From Aeromicrobium wangtongii (GTDB lineage: Bacteria > Actinomycetota > Actinomycetes > Propionibacteriales > Nocardioidaceae), in NCBI RefSeq assembly GCF_024584515.1, contig NZ_CP102173.1, positions 3,348,001-3,412,000 on the forward strand: a DNA stretch of 64,000 nucleotides, written 5' to 3'. A program made the position numbers and the translations under genes. A model generated the notes under the pieces. It worked only from the letters and a program-made list of their open reading frames with translations, ran no database searches and was not told the origin of the DNA. Of the stretch, positions 25,633 through 34,134 are shown in pieces; the first letter of the stretch is position 1, and every line of letters starts with the position of its first letter.

Positions 25633-26432
25633 GGATCTGGCACCAGAGCTTCACCGTGCTGGACGACGTGCCGCACTACCGCGACGCCCTGCACCGGCAC
25701 CTGGATGCCCACACGTCGGCCGGCACCACGGTCGAGCTGCACGGCATGCGGGCGGGCACCTATCCATCGGACTACCCGGGGACCCACATCGGGCACGCCT
25801 ACCTGTCCGGCCTGCACAAGGAGCAGTTCGTCGAGGCCGCCCTGCGGGCGCAGGACGAGGGATATGACGCCTTCTTCATCGCGACGATCCCTGACACGGC
25901 GTACGAGGAGGTGCGGACCCTGGTCGACATCCCCGTCGTGACGTTCGGCCAGACCTCGGTGCTGATGGCCGGGATGCTGGGAGACTGCGTGGCGATCGTC
26001 AACTTCATCGCCGCGCTCGAGCCCCAGCTGCGCCGCAACCTGCGCAGCTACCGGCTCGACCAGCTGGTCGGCCCGATCGTGCAGGTCGAGGCGGGATTCA
26101 CCGACGTCATGGGGGCCTATGCCGACCCCGAGCCGCTCATCGAGGCCTTCACCGCGGCCGCCCGGACCGCGATCGCCGCCGGGGCCACCGTCATCGTCCC
26201 GGGCGAAGGGCCGCTCAACGTGTTCCTGGCCGACCAGGGCGTGAACCGCGTCGACGACGTGCCGGTGCTCGACTCGCTCGGCACCTGCGTGCGGATCGCG
26301 GAGCTGCGGGCCCACCAGCACCGGGACTCGGGGCTGTTCCCGAGCCGGGTGGGGTTCTACGGATCGCAGCCCGAGCGCGGCCTCGTCGACGCCGCCCGCG
26401 CCTTCTACGGCCTGACGCCGGCGTCGCGATGA
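25629..26432 (+). CDS. Asp/Glu-racemase-superfamily protein without the two catalytic cysteines
   Basis: 267 residues, ATGA-coupled on both sides. The fold is hydantoin racemase/maleate isomerase-like: MRIWHQSFTVLDD at the N terminus, AFFIATIPDTAYEEVR where hydantoin racemases have a Cys followed by F/Y-x-D, and VIVPGEGPLNVFL where they have GC. Both catalytic Cys positions therefore read Thr and Gly/Glu. The protein cannot use the standard two-base Cys mechanism. It may be a decarboxylase, isomerase or binding protein of the same fold. Arylmalonate decarboxylase is a known one-Cys relative. Function unassigned. Confidence 0.75.
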   Translation: MRIWHQSFTVLDDVPHYRDALHRHLDAHTSAGTTVELHGMRAGTYPSDYPGTHIGHAYLSGLHKEQFVEAALRAQDEGYDAFFIATIPDTAYEEVRTLVDIPVVTFGQTSVLMAGMLGDCVAIVNFIAALEPQLRRNLRSYRLDQLVGPIVQVEAGFTDVMGAYADPEPLIEAFTAAARTAIAAGATVIVPGEGPLNVFLADQGVNRVDDVPVLDSLGTCVRIAELRAHQHRDSGLFPSRVGFYGSQPERGLVDAARAFYGLTPASR

Positions 26433-27766
26433 GCGAACCGGCCGACTGGGACATCGAGGTCGACGTCGTCGTGGTCGGCGGCGGGGCGTGCGGCGTGATG
26501 ACCGCGCTCCGCGCCGCCCAGGACCCCGATCTCGTGGTGGCCGTGCTGGAGAAGTCGACCCGCGAGGGATGCAATGCGGCGATCTCCAGCGGCAGCCTCG
26601 CCGCCGGAGGCACCCGTTTCCAGCGGGCGGCCGGGGTCGACGACTCGCCCGAGCAGCACGCTCGCGACATCCTGGCGCTCAGCCACGACGAGGAGTGGGC
26701 GCACATCGTGCACGCCCTGTGCGCCGTCGCCCCTGATGTCGTCGAGTGGCTGGCCGATGAGCTCGGCTACCCGATCGAGATCGGGCTCGACATGCCCCGC
26801 GCCGGCATGTCGGTGCCGCGCCTGCACGCCGACATCGGACGGCTGGGCGGCGGACGGCTCATGGCACACCTGCGCGCAGCGCTCGATCGGATGCCCCACG
26901 TGGCCTTCGTCGACGAGTCGCCCGTCGTGGGCGTGGTCGTCGACGGCGGGACGGTGGTGGGCGTCGAGACCGTGCAGAACGGGCAGCGCCAGCGGGTGCG
27001 GGCCGATGCCGTCGTGCTCGCATCGGACGGCTTCGCCGCGTCCGCCGAGCTGTTGCACCGACACTGCCCCGACATCGGGGACCCGTTCTACGGCGGCGTC
27101 TCCACGAGCACAGGTGACGCCACGAGGTGGCTCGAGCCGCTGGGTGCGACGTTCCGCAACATGGCGGCGTGTCTGCGCAGCGGACTGGTCGTGGTGGACC
27201 GCGGGACCCGGGTCTCGCCGGCACTGCAGTTCAACGGCGCGGTGCTCGTGAGCACCGACGGGCGCCGGTTCACCGACGAGGAGGCTCATGGCTACTCCTC
27301 CATGGCCGGCATCCTGCGCGAGCAGCCCGGCGAGCGGGCCGCGATGATCTGGGACGCCACCGCGATGGCGACGGTCCGCGAGACCGAGATGATGCGGGAC
27401 TGCTTGGCGGCCGGTGCGATCAGCGACCTGCCGGACGTCGCCGCTGTCGGCGGAGTCCTCGGGCTCACCGAGCAGGAGACGGCCCGCGCGCTGGCCCCCC
27501 TCCCGGACCGGCGTCCGCTGGTGGCTCCCTTCCACCTCGCCTGGGTCACGCACGGGGTGCTGACGACCCAGGGCGGCGTGGTCGTCGACACGGACGGCCG
27601 CGTGCTCGACGCCCACGGCGATCCGGTCCCCGGCCTGTACGCCGGGGGCGGCACGGTGTGCGGCCTGGCCGGGCCGTCCTCGGACGGGTACTCCTCCGGC
27701 AACGGACTGCTCTCGGCCCTCGGCTTCGGCTGGATCATCGGCAACGCCCTGGCAGGTGCCCGGTGA
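26429..27766 (+). CDS. FAD_binding_2 flavoprotein, copy 3
   Basis: 445 residues, ATGA-coupled to the racemase-fold gene. FAD motif GGGACG (17-22) is followed by EGCNAAISSGSLAAGGTRFQ and a C-terminal YAGGGTVCGLAGPSSDGYSSGNGLLSALGFG. The latter matches the second FAD-contact segment of fumarate reductase/KstD-like enzymes. It is the shortest and most diverged of the three flavoproteins here. The conserved segment QFNGAVLVSTDGRRFTDEEAHGY lies in the substrate-domain region. Reaction unknown; electron transfer to or from an external carrier is expected. Confidence 0.82.
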   Translation: MSEPADWDIEVDVVVVGGGACGVMTALRAAQDPDLVVAVLEKSTREGCNAAISSGSLAAGGTRFQRAAGVDDSPEQHARDILALSHDEEWAHIVHALCAVAPDVVEWLADELGYPIEIGLDMPRAGMSVPRLHADIGRLGGGRLMAHLRAALDRMPHVAFVDESPVVGVVVDGGTVVGVETVQNGQRQRVRADAVVLASDGFAASAELLHRHCPDIGDPFYGGVSTSTGDATRWLEPLGATFRNMAACLRSGLVVVDRGTRVSPALQFNGAVLVSTDGRRFTDEEAHGYSSMAGILREQPGERAAMIWDATAMATVRETEMMRDCLAAGAISDLPDVAAVGGVLGLTEQETARALAPLPDRRPLVAPFHLAWVTHGVLTTQGGVVVDTDGRVLDAHGDPVPGLYAGGGTVCGLAGPSSDGYSSGNGLLSALGFGWIIGNALAGAR

Positions 27767-27773
27767 GCCGGGC

Positions 27774-29069
27774 GTGACCGACGGCCTGGCCGGGCTGATC
27801 GCGCGCTGGGCGCTGCCGGCCGCCAGCCGGATCCCGCCCGATGTGCAGGCCAAGATGCAGACGCACCTGGCCGACTCGGTCGCGATCGCCCACGCCGCAT
27901 CGGTCCGGCGGGTGGGCCGGGACATCACGGCCGTGGCCGCTCGCAGCGGCGGCAACGGTCCCGCGCGGGTGCTCGGGAGCACCTCGGTGCGCCTCGGCCC
28001 GACCGGTGCGGCCTTCGCGAACGCGGCGCTCGTCCACGCCCTCGACCTCGACGACATCCATGACGCCGCCCGTCTGCACCCCACCGCCGTGACGCTCCCG
28101 GCCGCGCTGGCCGCCGCCGATCTGGTCGGTGCCGACCAGGCGGGGGTCGCCCGCGCGGCTGCCGTCGGCAATGAGCTGATGTGCCGCCTGGGGACAGCGG
28201 TCGCGCCCGACGGGACGGGCCCGGCGTCGGGATGGTTCCTGACCCAGCTGCTCGGCTACGTCGGCGCCGCCGTCACCGCCGGGCTCCTCCTGGGGCTGGA
28301 CGAGGCGGCCGTGGTCTCGTCGATCGGTCTGGCCACGATGCAGGCGGCCGGCGCCAAGCAGGCGGGCTTCGGCACCGGGTCGACAGCGCGCGCGATCTAC
28401 CCCGCATTCGCGGCCGAGGGCGGGGTCCGCTCTGCACTGCTGGCCGAGGGCGGCTTCGTCGGACCCGCGCGCGGCCTGGACGGCGAGGCCGGGATGTTCC
28501 CGCTCTACCTGGGGGGCCGGCTCGACGCGTCGCAGGCGCGTCGGCTGGTCGACTCCGAGCGCCGGTGGGACTTCCTGGACACCCAGCTCAAGCGCTGGCC
28601 GTCGTGCCGGCTGTCGCACCCGTACATCGCCGCCACGCTCCGCGCCCGGCCGCTGGTGCCGGCCGACCGGGTCAGCCGCATCGTGGTCGAGGCCAACCGG
28701 GCGGCCGCCCGCCTGTGCCGTCCCCTGGAGTCCAGGACCCGGCCGGTCACGCTCGCCGACGCGAAGTACTCGGTGCCGTTCATGGTGGCCTTCACGCTCG
28801 TCCACGGCGAACCGACCCTGGCCGGCCTGACCGATGCCTCGCTGACCGACGCGGCCGTCCTGCACGTCGCCTCGCTCGTCGAGGTGGTGGAGACCGGCAC
28901 CGACTCACCGGGAGAGCCCGGTGCGCACATCGCCTTCACCGGCGACGGCCACCAGGAGATCGTCACCGCGACCGGCACGCCGCCCATGAGTCCGGCCGAG
29001 GCCCGGCGCAAGCTGGCGGCGTGCCTGGCCGGCAGCTCGTCCGACGACCTGCCGTTCGTCCCCGGGTGA
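27774..29069 (+). CDS. MmgE/PrpD-family protein (2-methylcitrate dehydratase-like), copy 1
   Basis: 431 residues from the GTG at 27774, 7 bp after the previous stop; an in-frame GTG at 27756 is an alternative. MmgE/PrpD features include the N-terminal helical domain with DSVAIAHAA, ANAALVHALDLDDIHDAARLHPTAVTLPAALAAADLVG and KRWPSCRLSHPYIAATL. The family dehydrates 2-methylcitrate or decarboxylates cis-aconitate. As the last gene of an operon beginning with a Cys-containing isocitrate-lyase-family enzyme, it could form a dehydratase/lyase pair on a branched tri- or dicarboxylate. It is convergent with the hydrolase at 29087. Confidence 0.85.
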   Translation: MTDGLAGLIARWALPAASRIPPDVQAKMQTHLADSVAIAHAASVRRVGRDITAVAARSGGNGPARVLGSTSVRLGPTGAAFANAALVHALDLDDIHDAARLHPTAVTLPAALAAADLVGADQAGVARAAAVGNELMCRLGTAVAPDGTGPASGWFLTQLLGYVGAAVTAGLLLGLDEAAVVSSIGLATMQAAGAKQAGFGTGSTARAIYPAFAAEGGVRSALLAEGGFVGPARGLDGEAGMFPLYLGGRLDASQARRLVDSERRWDFLDTQLKRWPSCRLSHPYIAATLRARPLVPADRVSRIVVEANRAAARLCRPLESRTRPVTLADAKYSVPFMVAFTLVHGEPTLAGLTDASLTDAAVLHVASLVEVVETGTDSPGEPGAHIAFTGDGHQEIVTATGTPPMSPAEARRKLAACLAGSSSDDLPFVPG

Positions 29070-29086
29070 GGCGTGCCGGCCCCGGT

Positions 29087-29938
29087 CTACGCCCGGCGCT
29101 CGGCCAGCCAGGCGCCGATCAGCCGGTTGAACTCCTCGGCCCGCTCGACCTGCGACCAGTGGCCGCACTGGCTGAAGATGTGGGCATCGGCGTGCGGCAG
29201 GACCTGCAGCAGCTCCCACGTGCGGGACACCGGGATCACGACGTCCTGCGTGCCGTGGATCAGCAGCACCGGGACGTCGAGGCGCGACAGCGCCTCCATG
29301 TCCAGCGGCAGTGCCTCACGGTCGCGATCGCGAGCCGCGACGACCTCGGCGAGGCGATCACTCGCGGTGTCGTTGAGGGCCGACCGGTAGCGCAGCGACA
29401 CCAGCTCGTCGGTCACCAGGGAGGTGTCCACGACGAAGGTCTCCAGCGTCCTGCGGATGCCCTCCTCGGTGAGCTGCGGGTTCGAGTGGCTGGCCAGCGC
29501 CTTGGTCAGCTTCGCGCCCCCGGTGCCCATCGAGACGATGCCCAGGAGCCGCTCGGGGTGCTCGATCGCGAACTGGAAGGCCACCCACCCGCCGAGCGAG
29601 TTGCCGACGATCCAGGTCTTCTCGATGCCGAGCGCATCCAGCACCCGTACGGCGTGCTCGACCCAGGCACGGATGCCGTACTCGGTCCCGGGAGCGACGA
29701 CCGTCTGGCCGTATCCGATCGAGTCGATCGCGATGCAACGACCGTGCTCGGCCAGCGACGGCAGGTTCAGCCACCAGTTGGCAGCGGCGGTGACGCCCGT
29801 GCCCGAGCCGTGCAGGAACAGGATCGGATCGCCCGTGCCGAGATCGTGCAGGTGGGTGATCTCGCCGGGCGCCGTCTCCAGCCAGGTGTCGTCCAGGCCG
29901 AAGAACTCGTCGGTCGCGTAGTCGGGGATCGTGGTCAT
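29087..29938 (-). CDS. Alpha/beta hydrolase, C-C hydrolase type, intact triad
   Basis: 283 residues with HGSGTGVTAAANWW as oxyanion motif and the triad Ser114 (GNSLGG), Asp232 (HGTQDVV) and His260 (CGHWSQ). This organisation matches meta-cleavage product hydrolases. It is the last gene of the nine-gene operon that contains the extradiol dioxygenase at 32017, so it is the best candidate to process that enzyme's product. Its start overlaps the stop of the preceding gene as ATGA, and that preceding gene encodes a homologue without the catalytic triad. Confidence 0.88.
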   Translation of the reverse strand: MTTIPDYATDEFFGLDDTWLETAPGEITHLHDLGTGDPILFLHGSGTGVTAAANWWLNLPSLAEHGRCIAIDSIGYGQTVVAPGTEYGIRAWVEHAVRVLDALGIEKTWIVGNSLGGWVAFQFAIEHPERLLGIVSMGTGGAKLTKALASHSNPQLTEEGIRRTLETFVVDTSLVTDELVSLRYRSALNDTASDRLAEVVAARDRDREALPLDMEALSRLDVPVLLIHGTQDVVIPVSRTWELLQVLPHADAHIFSQCGHWSQVERAEEFNRLIGAWLAERRA

Positions 29939-30798
29939 GCGATGTCCTTCGCGTCTGCGGCGTGGTCGGCCACGAAGCCGAGCAGCAGCCGGTTGAACTG
30001 CGAGCCCCGCTCGTACGGGACCCACAGCCCGGTCTTCTTGAACAGGTGCAGCTGGGCGTCGGGGATCTGCTTGAGCAGGAACAGGGCGTTGTCGAATCCC
30101 TGCACCCGGTTCTCGGTGCCCCACACGATGAGGGTCGGGACGCCGATGCTGCCCAGGTCCTTCCACAGCGGCTCCGCCGGGACGCCGGCCGACTCCGCGC
30201 CGGCCCGACGCTCCTCGCCGCCCGCGACGGACTCGGCGTAGCGCTCCTCGACCAGCTCGTCGGTCACGAGCGTCTTGTCGAACATCATCAGCTCGAGGTA
30301 CGCGCGCATCTTCTCGCGTGACGGCCCCTCGCCGCCGTAGTACGAGCGGATGGCCTTCTGCCCCTCGGACGGCGAGGCGCTGAACAGCGGCACCCCTCCG
30401 GCGCTGGAGACCAGGGCCAGGCGCTCGACGCACGCGGGGTGGCGCAGGGCCATCGCGATCGCCACCGCGCCACCGGTGGCCAGGCCGACCACCGTGGCGC
30501 GCTCGATGCCGAGCTGGGCCAGCATCGCCGCGAACAGATCGGCGTACGGGCCGTACTTGCCGCCCTTCAGCTCGATCGCATCGGACTGCCCGTACCCGGG
30601 CAGGTCGACGACCAGGACCCGCGCGTGCTCGGACAGCTCGGCCAGGTTGGAGCCGAAGTTGCCCCAGCCGGAGGCGCCCGGCGCCCCGCCGTGGATGCAC
30701 AGCAGGACGTCCGGGCCGGTGCCGGCCTCGTGGTAACGAAGCGCGACACCGTCGACCGTGACGGTGCGCGAGGTGGACTCGGGGGTGATCGCCGACAT
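29935..30798 (-). CDS. Alpha/beta-hydrolase-fold protein with all three catalytic residues replaced
   Basis: 287 residues, clearly homologous to the neighbouring C-C hydrolases: IHGGAPGASGWGNFGSN, DLPGYGQSD, ELMMFDKTLVTDELVEERY. The nucleophile elbow reads GLATGG, with Ala107 in place of Ser. The acid position reads WGTENRV, with Asn230 for Asp. The His position reads TGLWVPYERG, with Leu258 for His. The frame is intact and well expressed in context: ATGA overlap downstream and TGATG overlap upstream. The fold is thus kept without hydrolase chemistry. It may be a non-hydrolytic lyase or isomerase, a product-binding partner of the hydrolase downstream, or a pseudoenzyme. Confidence 0.85.
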   Translation of the reverse strand: MSAITPESTSRTVTVDGVALRYHEAGTGPDVLLCIHGGAPGASGWGNFGSNLAELSEHARVLVVDLPGYGQSDAIELKGGKYGPYADLFAAMLAQLGIERATVVGLATGGAVAIAMALRHPACVERLALVSSAGGVPLFSASPSEGQKAIRSYYGGEGPSREKMRAYLELMMFDKTLVTDELVEERYAESVAGGEERRAGAESAGVPAEPLWKDLGSIGVPTLIVWGTENRVQGFDNALFLLKQIPDAQLHLFKKTGLWVPYERGSQFNRLLLGFVADHAADAKDIA

Positions 30799-31964
30799 CA
30801 GACCTTCACCGCGGCCGGGATCTGACCGCCGAAGTGGTTCAGGCCGTAGGCCTGGAACAGCGGACCGGAGTAGTTCTGCACGTGGTGCAGCGCGCTCTGG
30901 CAGTCGCGCCACATCCGCTGCATCGGGTGCGCCGCGTGGATCTGCGAGCCGCCGCTGACCTTGAACAGCTGATCGGCGGCCTCGGCGGCGCGGTGCGACG
31001 CCGCGACCTGGTTGCGGCGGATCTCGGCGCGCTCGCCCAGCGTCAGCAGGCGTCCGGAGCTGACGATGTCGAAGGCGCGGTCCATGTCGTGCAGGACGTG
31101 GCGGAAGCTGGCGTCGATGTCGGCCGCGGCCGGTCCGAGAGCCGAGAGCTGGAACGGATCGGCGCTGGCCGAGCCGAACCGGCTGCTGCGCTGGCGCGTC
31201 CACGCGACGTACGAGGCGAGCGTGCCCTGGGCCAGGGCGATGGTCGCGGTCGTGATCGCACCGGAGAACACGACGTTGCGCGGCATCGCGTACAGCGGCA
31301 CGTCCCGGCCGGCGACCTGGCCGGCGCTGCCGTCGGTGACCGGGTTGGTGCGGATCAGCCGGTGAGACGGGACGAAGGCGTCCTTGACGACGATGTCCTT
31401 GGAACCGGTGCCGCGCAGCCCCATGACGTTCCACGAGTCGTGCATGATCTCGTAGTCGGCGCGCGGGATGACGAAGTGGATCGTCTCCCGGTCGGTGACA
31501 TTGCCCTCCTGGTCGGTGATCAGGCCGCCGATCATGACCCACTGGCAGTGGTCGGTGCCCGACGAGAACGGCCAGCGGCCGCTGAACATGTAGCCGCCGT
31601 CGACCGGCCGCGCGCGGCCCATCGGCGCGTACGGGGACGCGACCCACGTGTCGGGGTCGTCGCCCCAGATCTCGCGCTGCATCTCGACCGAGCCCTGCGC
31701 GAGCTCGTGCGGGTGGACGCCCACGACCCCGGCGACCCATCCGGCCGCGCCGTTGCGCTGGCCGATCGCGTGGACGACGCGCAGGAAGTCGGTGGGGTGG
31801 TCCTCGAAGCCGCCGAAGTCCTTGGGCTGCAGCATCCGCACGACTCCGGAGGCGCGCAGCTCGGCGGCGACCTCGTCGCTGACCCGGCCCAGCTCCTCGG
31901 ACACCGGGGCGTCCGCCTCGAGCAGGTCGGCAAGCTCCATTACGCGATCTAGCACGGCGTTCAT
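30798..31964 (-). CDS. HsaA-type flavin-dependent monooxygenase, oxygenase component
   Basis: 388 residues with RVSDEVAAELRASGVVRMLQPKDFGG, AAGWVAGVVGVHPHEL, GDDPDTWVASPYAPMG, SGRWPFSSGTDHC and NVMGLRGTGSKDI. The C-terminal motif is RMWRDCQSALHH, with Gln at the position that is His in HsaA. The other enzyme encoded beside an extradiol dioxygenase (8933) shows the same change. The ATG at 31964 follows AAGGAAC. It lies directly downstream of extradiol dioxygenase and flavin reductase genes, giving a complete reductase, oxygenase and ring-cleavage set in one operon. Confidence 0.9.
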   Translation of the reverse strand: MNAVLDRVMELADLLEADAPVSEELGRVSDEVAAELRASGVVRMLQPKDFGGFEDHPTDFLRVVHAIGQRNGAAGWVAGVVGVHPHELAQGSVEMQREIWGDDPDTWVASPYAPMGRARPVDGGYMFSGRWPFSSGTDHCQWVMIGGLITDQEGNVTDRETIHFVIPRADYEIMHDSWNVMGLRGTGSKDIVVKDAFVPSHRLIRTNPVTDGSAGQVAGRDVPLYAMPRNVVFSGAITTATIALAQGTLASYVAWTRQRSSRFGSASADPFQLSALGPAAADIDASFRHVLHDMDRAFDIVSSGRLLTLGERAEIRRNQVAASHRAAEAADQLFKVSGGSQIHAAHPMQRMWRDCQSALHHVQNYSGPLFQAYGLNHFGGQIPAAVKV

Positions 31965-32016
31965 GTCAAAAAGTTCCTTCTGTGGATGGTGCAGTCTGGG
32001 CGGGGCGACCGGTGGG

Positions 32017-32895
32017 TCAGTGGTGGTCGACGCTGTGGTGGCCCCACAGGTGCGCGGTGTCGTAGCGCGTGGGCGTCCAGGTCTCGTCGTCGATCTTGAT
32101 GCCGCCGGTCCCGAACTCCAGCCCCACGTTCGACGGGGTGATGAGGTAGAAGCTGGTCATGCGGTCGTTGCTGTGGCGGCCGAACGTCTTCAGCAGACGC
32201 TCCGGCTCGGTCTCGATGTGCTCGAGGGCGCGGCCGATGACGTCCAGGTCGGTGACCTCCAGCATGAAGTGGCCGACGCCCAGCGGACGCCCCGGGATCT
32301 GCGGCGTGAACGCGAAGCTGTGGTGGCGCGGGTTGCAGTGCAGGAACGTCGCGTACAGGTCGGGCGTCAGATCGATGTGGTCCGACAGGCGGAAGCCCAG
32401 GACGTCCATGAACAGCCGCTCGTACTTCTCGCGGTCCGACACGACCTGCAGGACGTGGCCCAGGCCCTCGGTGCCGGCGACGAACTCGGCGCCGATCGGC
32501 GAGGCGAACCGTGCCGAGGACGTGCCCAGGCCCCAGTAGATCTCGTGGTCGTAGCAGTCGTCGGGGTCGCGGAAGCTGATCAGGTCGCTGACCCGGCGCT
32601 CCTTGGCGACCTCGGGCCCGGGACGCGTGACGACGTACCCCGCTGCCGTCAGGCGCGACTCGAGCTCGGCCAGCTCGGCGGGACCCTTGGTCTCCCAGCC
32701 GACGGCCGAGACCCCACCGGTCTCACCGGCACGCACCTCGAGCCGGTAGACCTTCTCGTCCGCGCGGAACCGCAGCCGGTCCTCGCCCATGCGGTCGGCC
32801 ATCAGGCCCAGCACGCGCTGGCCGAAGTCCTCCCACACGTCGAGGTCGGTGGCGGTGAACTGGATGTAGCCAAGAGCTGTGACGCTCGCGGTCAT
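32017..32895 (-). CDS. Type I extradiol ring-cleavage dioxygenase (HsaC/BphC-like)
   Basis: 292 residues with two vicinal-oxygen-chelate domains. Fe(II) ligands are His147 (EGLGHVLQ), His209 (VGHFMLEV) and Glu260 (VGLEFGTGG). His192 in CNPRHHSFAF, His241 in FGRHSND and Tyr250 complete the active site expected for BphC/HsaC. It cleaves a catechol formed by the monooxygenase encoded downstream. The ATG at 32895 follows TAGGAG. It is diverged from the copy at 8005, so the two probably act on different catechols. Confidence 0.92.
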   Translation of the reverse strand: MTASVTALGYIQFTATDLDVWEDFGQRVLGLMADRMGEDRLRFRADEKVYRLEVRAGETGGVSAVGWETKGPAELAELESRLTAAGYVVTRPGPEVAKERRVSDLISFRDPDDCYDHEIYWGLGTSSARFASPIGAEFVAGTEGLGHVLQVVSDREKYERLFMDVLGFRLSDHIDLTPDLYATFLHCNPRHHSFAFTPQIPGRPLGVGHFMLEVTDLDVIGRALEHIETEPERLLKTFGRHSNDRMTSFYLITPSNVGLEFGTGGIKIDDETWTPTRYDTAHLWGHHSVDHH

Positions 32896-32937
32896 GTCGA
32901 CTCCTACTGGTTCGAAACGGGGGTGGTCAGGTGGTGG

Positions 32938-34134
32938 TCAGTCAAGGACGCCGCCCTCGCCGAACCGGGCCCAGATGAGATCGGCGACCTCGGCCGCGCG
33001 GCGCCGGACGAGCTGGCCCCACTGGGCGACCGTCGCGCCGCTGGCGCCTGCCGGCGGCCCGGACAGCCGGACCGAGAGCTGCAATGCGCCGATGCTGGGC
33101 ACCGAGGCGGTGATCGACCGGACGTCGTACGTCTGGTCGTCCGAGAGCTCCGGCTCGTAGTAGTCCAGGTGCTCCAGGTGCATCGCCTGCACCTGACGCT
33201 GCCGGTGCGGGGTGGGCTCGCCGTGGATGTAGCGGGTGACGTCCTGCCAGGTCTCCTGGTCCGGTCCCTCGCCGACCAGCGAGAGCGAGTAGCCCTGCTC
33301 GGCCACCCGGTGCGCCAGCTCGGCGCACCGGCCGCGGACCTCCTCGGCGCTGCGCGGCAGCCGCCCGATCCACCGGTCCACGGCCGTGTCGTCGGCAGGG
33401 TCCAGGTGCACCGAGCCGGCGGGCGGGACGTTGGGCAGACGCAGGCCGATCTCGAAGAACGTCCTGGTCGCTGATCCGCGCTCCGTGCCGATCACGACGT
33501 CGTGGTCGCCGATCAGCGCGAGCAGCGAGACGTCCGCACCGACCTCGGCCGCCAGGTCGGCCAGCGGCTCCATCGCGGCCTCGCTGAGGCGCGAAGCCCG
33601 GATCAGGTCGTGATCGGCCGGCGCCAGGAACGACGACGGCGCGAAGCCGCCGAACCCGCCTTGGAAGAACAGCAGCGGGCAGGTGGGCCGCTGCACCTCC
33701 AGCGAGCGCACCCGGCCCAGGACGATGAAGTGGTCGCCGGCGTCGACGATCTCGTGGTAGTCGCACTCGATCCAGGTCACCGACTCCTGCAGGATCGGCG
33801 CACCCGACGGGGAGGGTCGCCACGAGACGTCCTCGAACGACTCCGCTCCGCGCCAGCTGCCGACGAGGTCGGCCTGGTCGGCGGCCAGCACGTTGACGCA
33901 GAACGTCTCGGCCTCGCGCAGCTTGGCGAACGTGCGCGACCCGCGGTCAGGCAGGAACGCCACCAGGGGCGGGTCGATCGACACCGAGGTGAACGTGCCC
34001 ACGACCATGCCGACGAGCTCGCCGTCGGACAGCGTCGCGGTGATCAGCGCGACACCGGTCGGGTAGTGCCCCAGGGCGTTGCGGAACGTCAGCGGGTCGA
34101 TGGCGGCCGGGTCCGGCGCCGTCGGCTCAGACAT
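32938..34134 (-). CDS. Flavin reductase with C-terminal IclR-effector-like sensor domain (HsaB-like)
   Basis: 398 residues. The flavin_reduct domain occupies about 15-175: LGHYPTGVALITA, GMVVGTFTSVSIDPPLVAFLPDRGSRTF, CVNVLAADQ and LLFFQGGFGGFAP. About 220 further residues resemble an IclR effector domain: LRLPNVPPAGSVHLDPADDTAVDRWIG, HRVAEQGYSLSLVGEG and VRSITASVPSIGALQLSVRLSG. It should supply reduced FMN/FAD to the monooxygenase at 30798. The extension is shared with the reductase at 6612 and absent from HsaB. Its ATG lies 8 bp inside the end of the ABC ATPase gene, so import and catabolism genes are cotranscribed. Confidence 0.85.
   Translation of the reverse strand: MSEPTAPDPAAIDPLTFRNALGHYPTGVALITATLSDGELVGMVVGTFTSVSIDPPLVAFLPDRGSRTFAKLREAETFCVNVLAADQADLVGSWRGAESFEDVSWRPSPSGAPILQESVTWIECDYHEIVDAGDHFIVLGRVRSLEVQRPTCPLLFFQGGFGGFAPSSFLAPADHDLIRASRLSEAAMEPLADLAAEVGADVSLLALIGDHDVVIGTERGSATRTFFEIGLRLPNVPPAGSVHLDPADDTAVDRWIGRLPRSAEEVRGRCAELAHRVAEQGYSLSLVGEGPDQETWQDVTRYIHGEPTPHRQRQVQAMHLEHLDYYEPELSDDQTYDVRSITASVPSIGALQLSVRLSGPPAGASGATVAQWGQLVRRRAAEVADLIWARFGEGGVLD

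Noticed and set aside
23591-26432. Nicotinate-type pathway (maleamate amidohydrolase plus maleate isomerase)
   Set aside because: The isochorismatase-fold and racemase-fold neighbours first suggested NicF/NicE, but both lack the catalytic cysteines and no nicotinate hydroxylase genes are present.
28181-30241. 686-codon plus-strand frame over MmgE/PrpD and hydrolase genes
   Set aside because: It is a shadow with biased composition and no family motif, and it runs antisense to two hydrolases with clear signatures.
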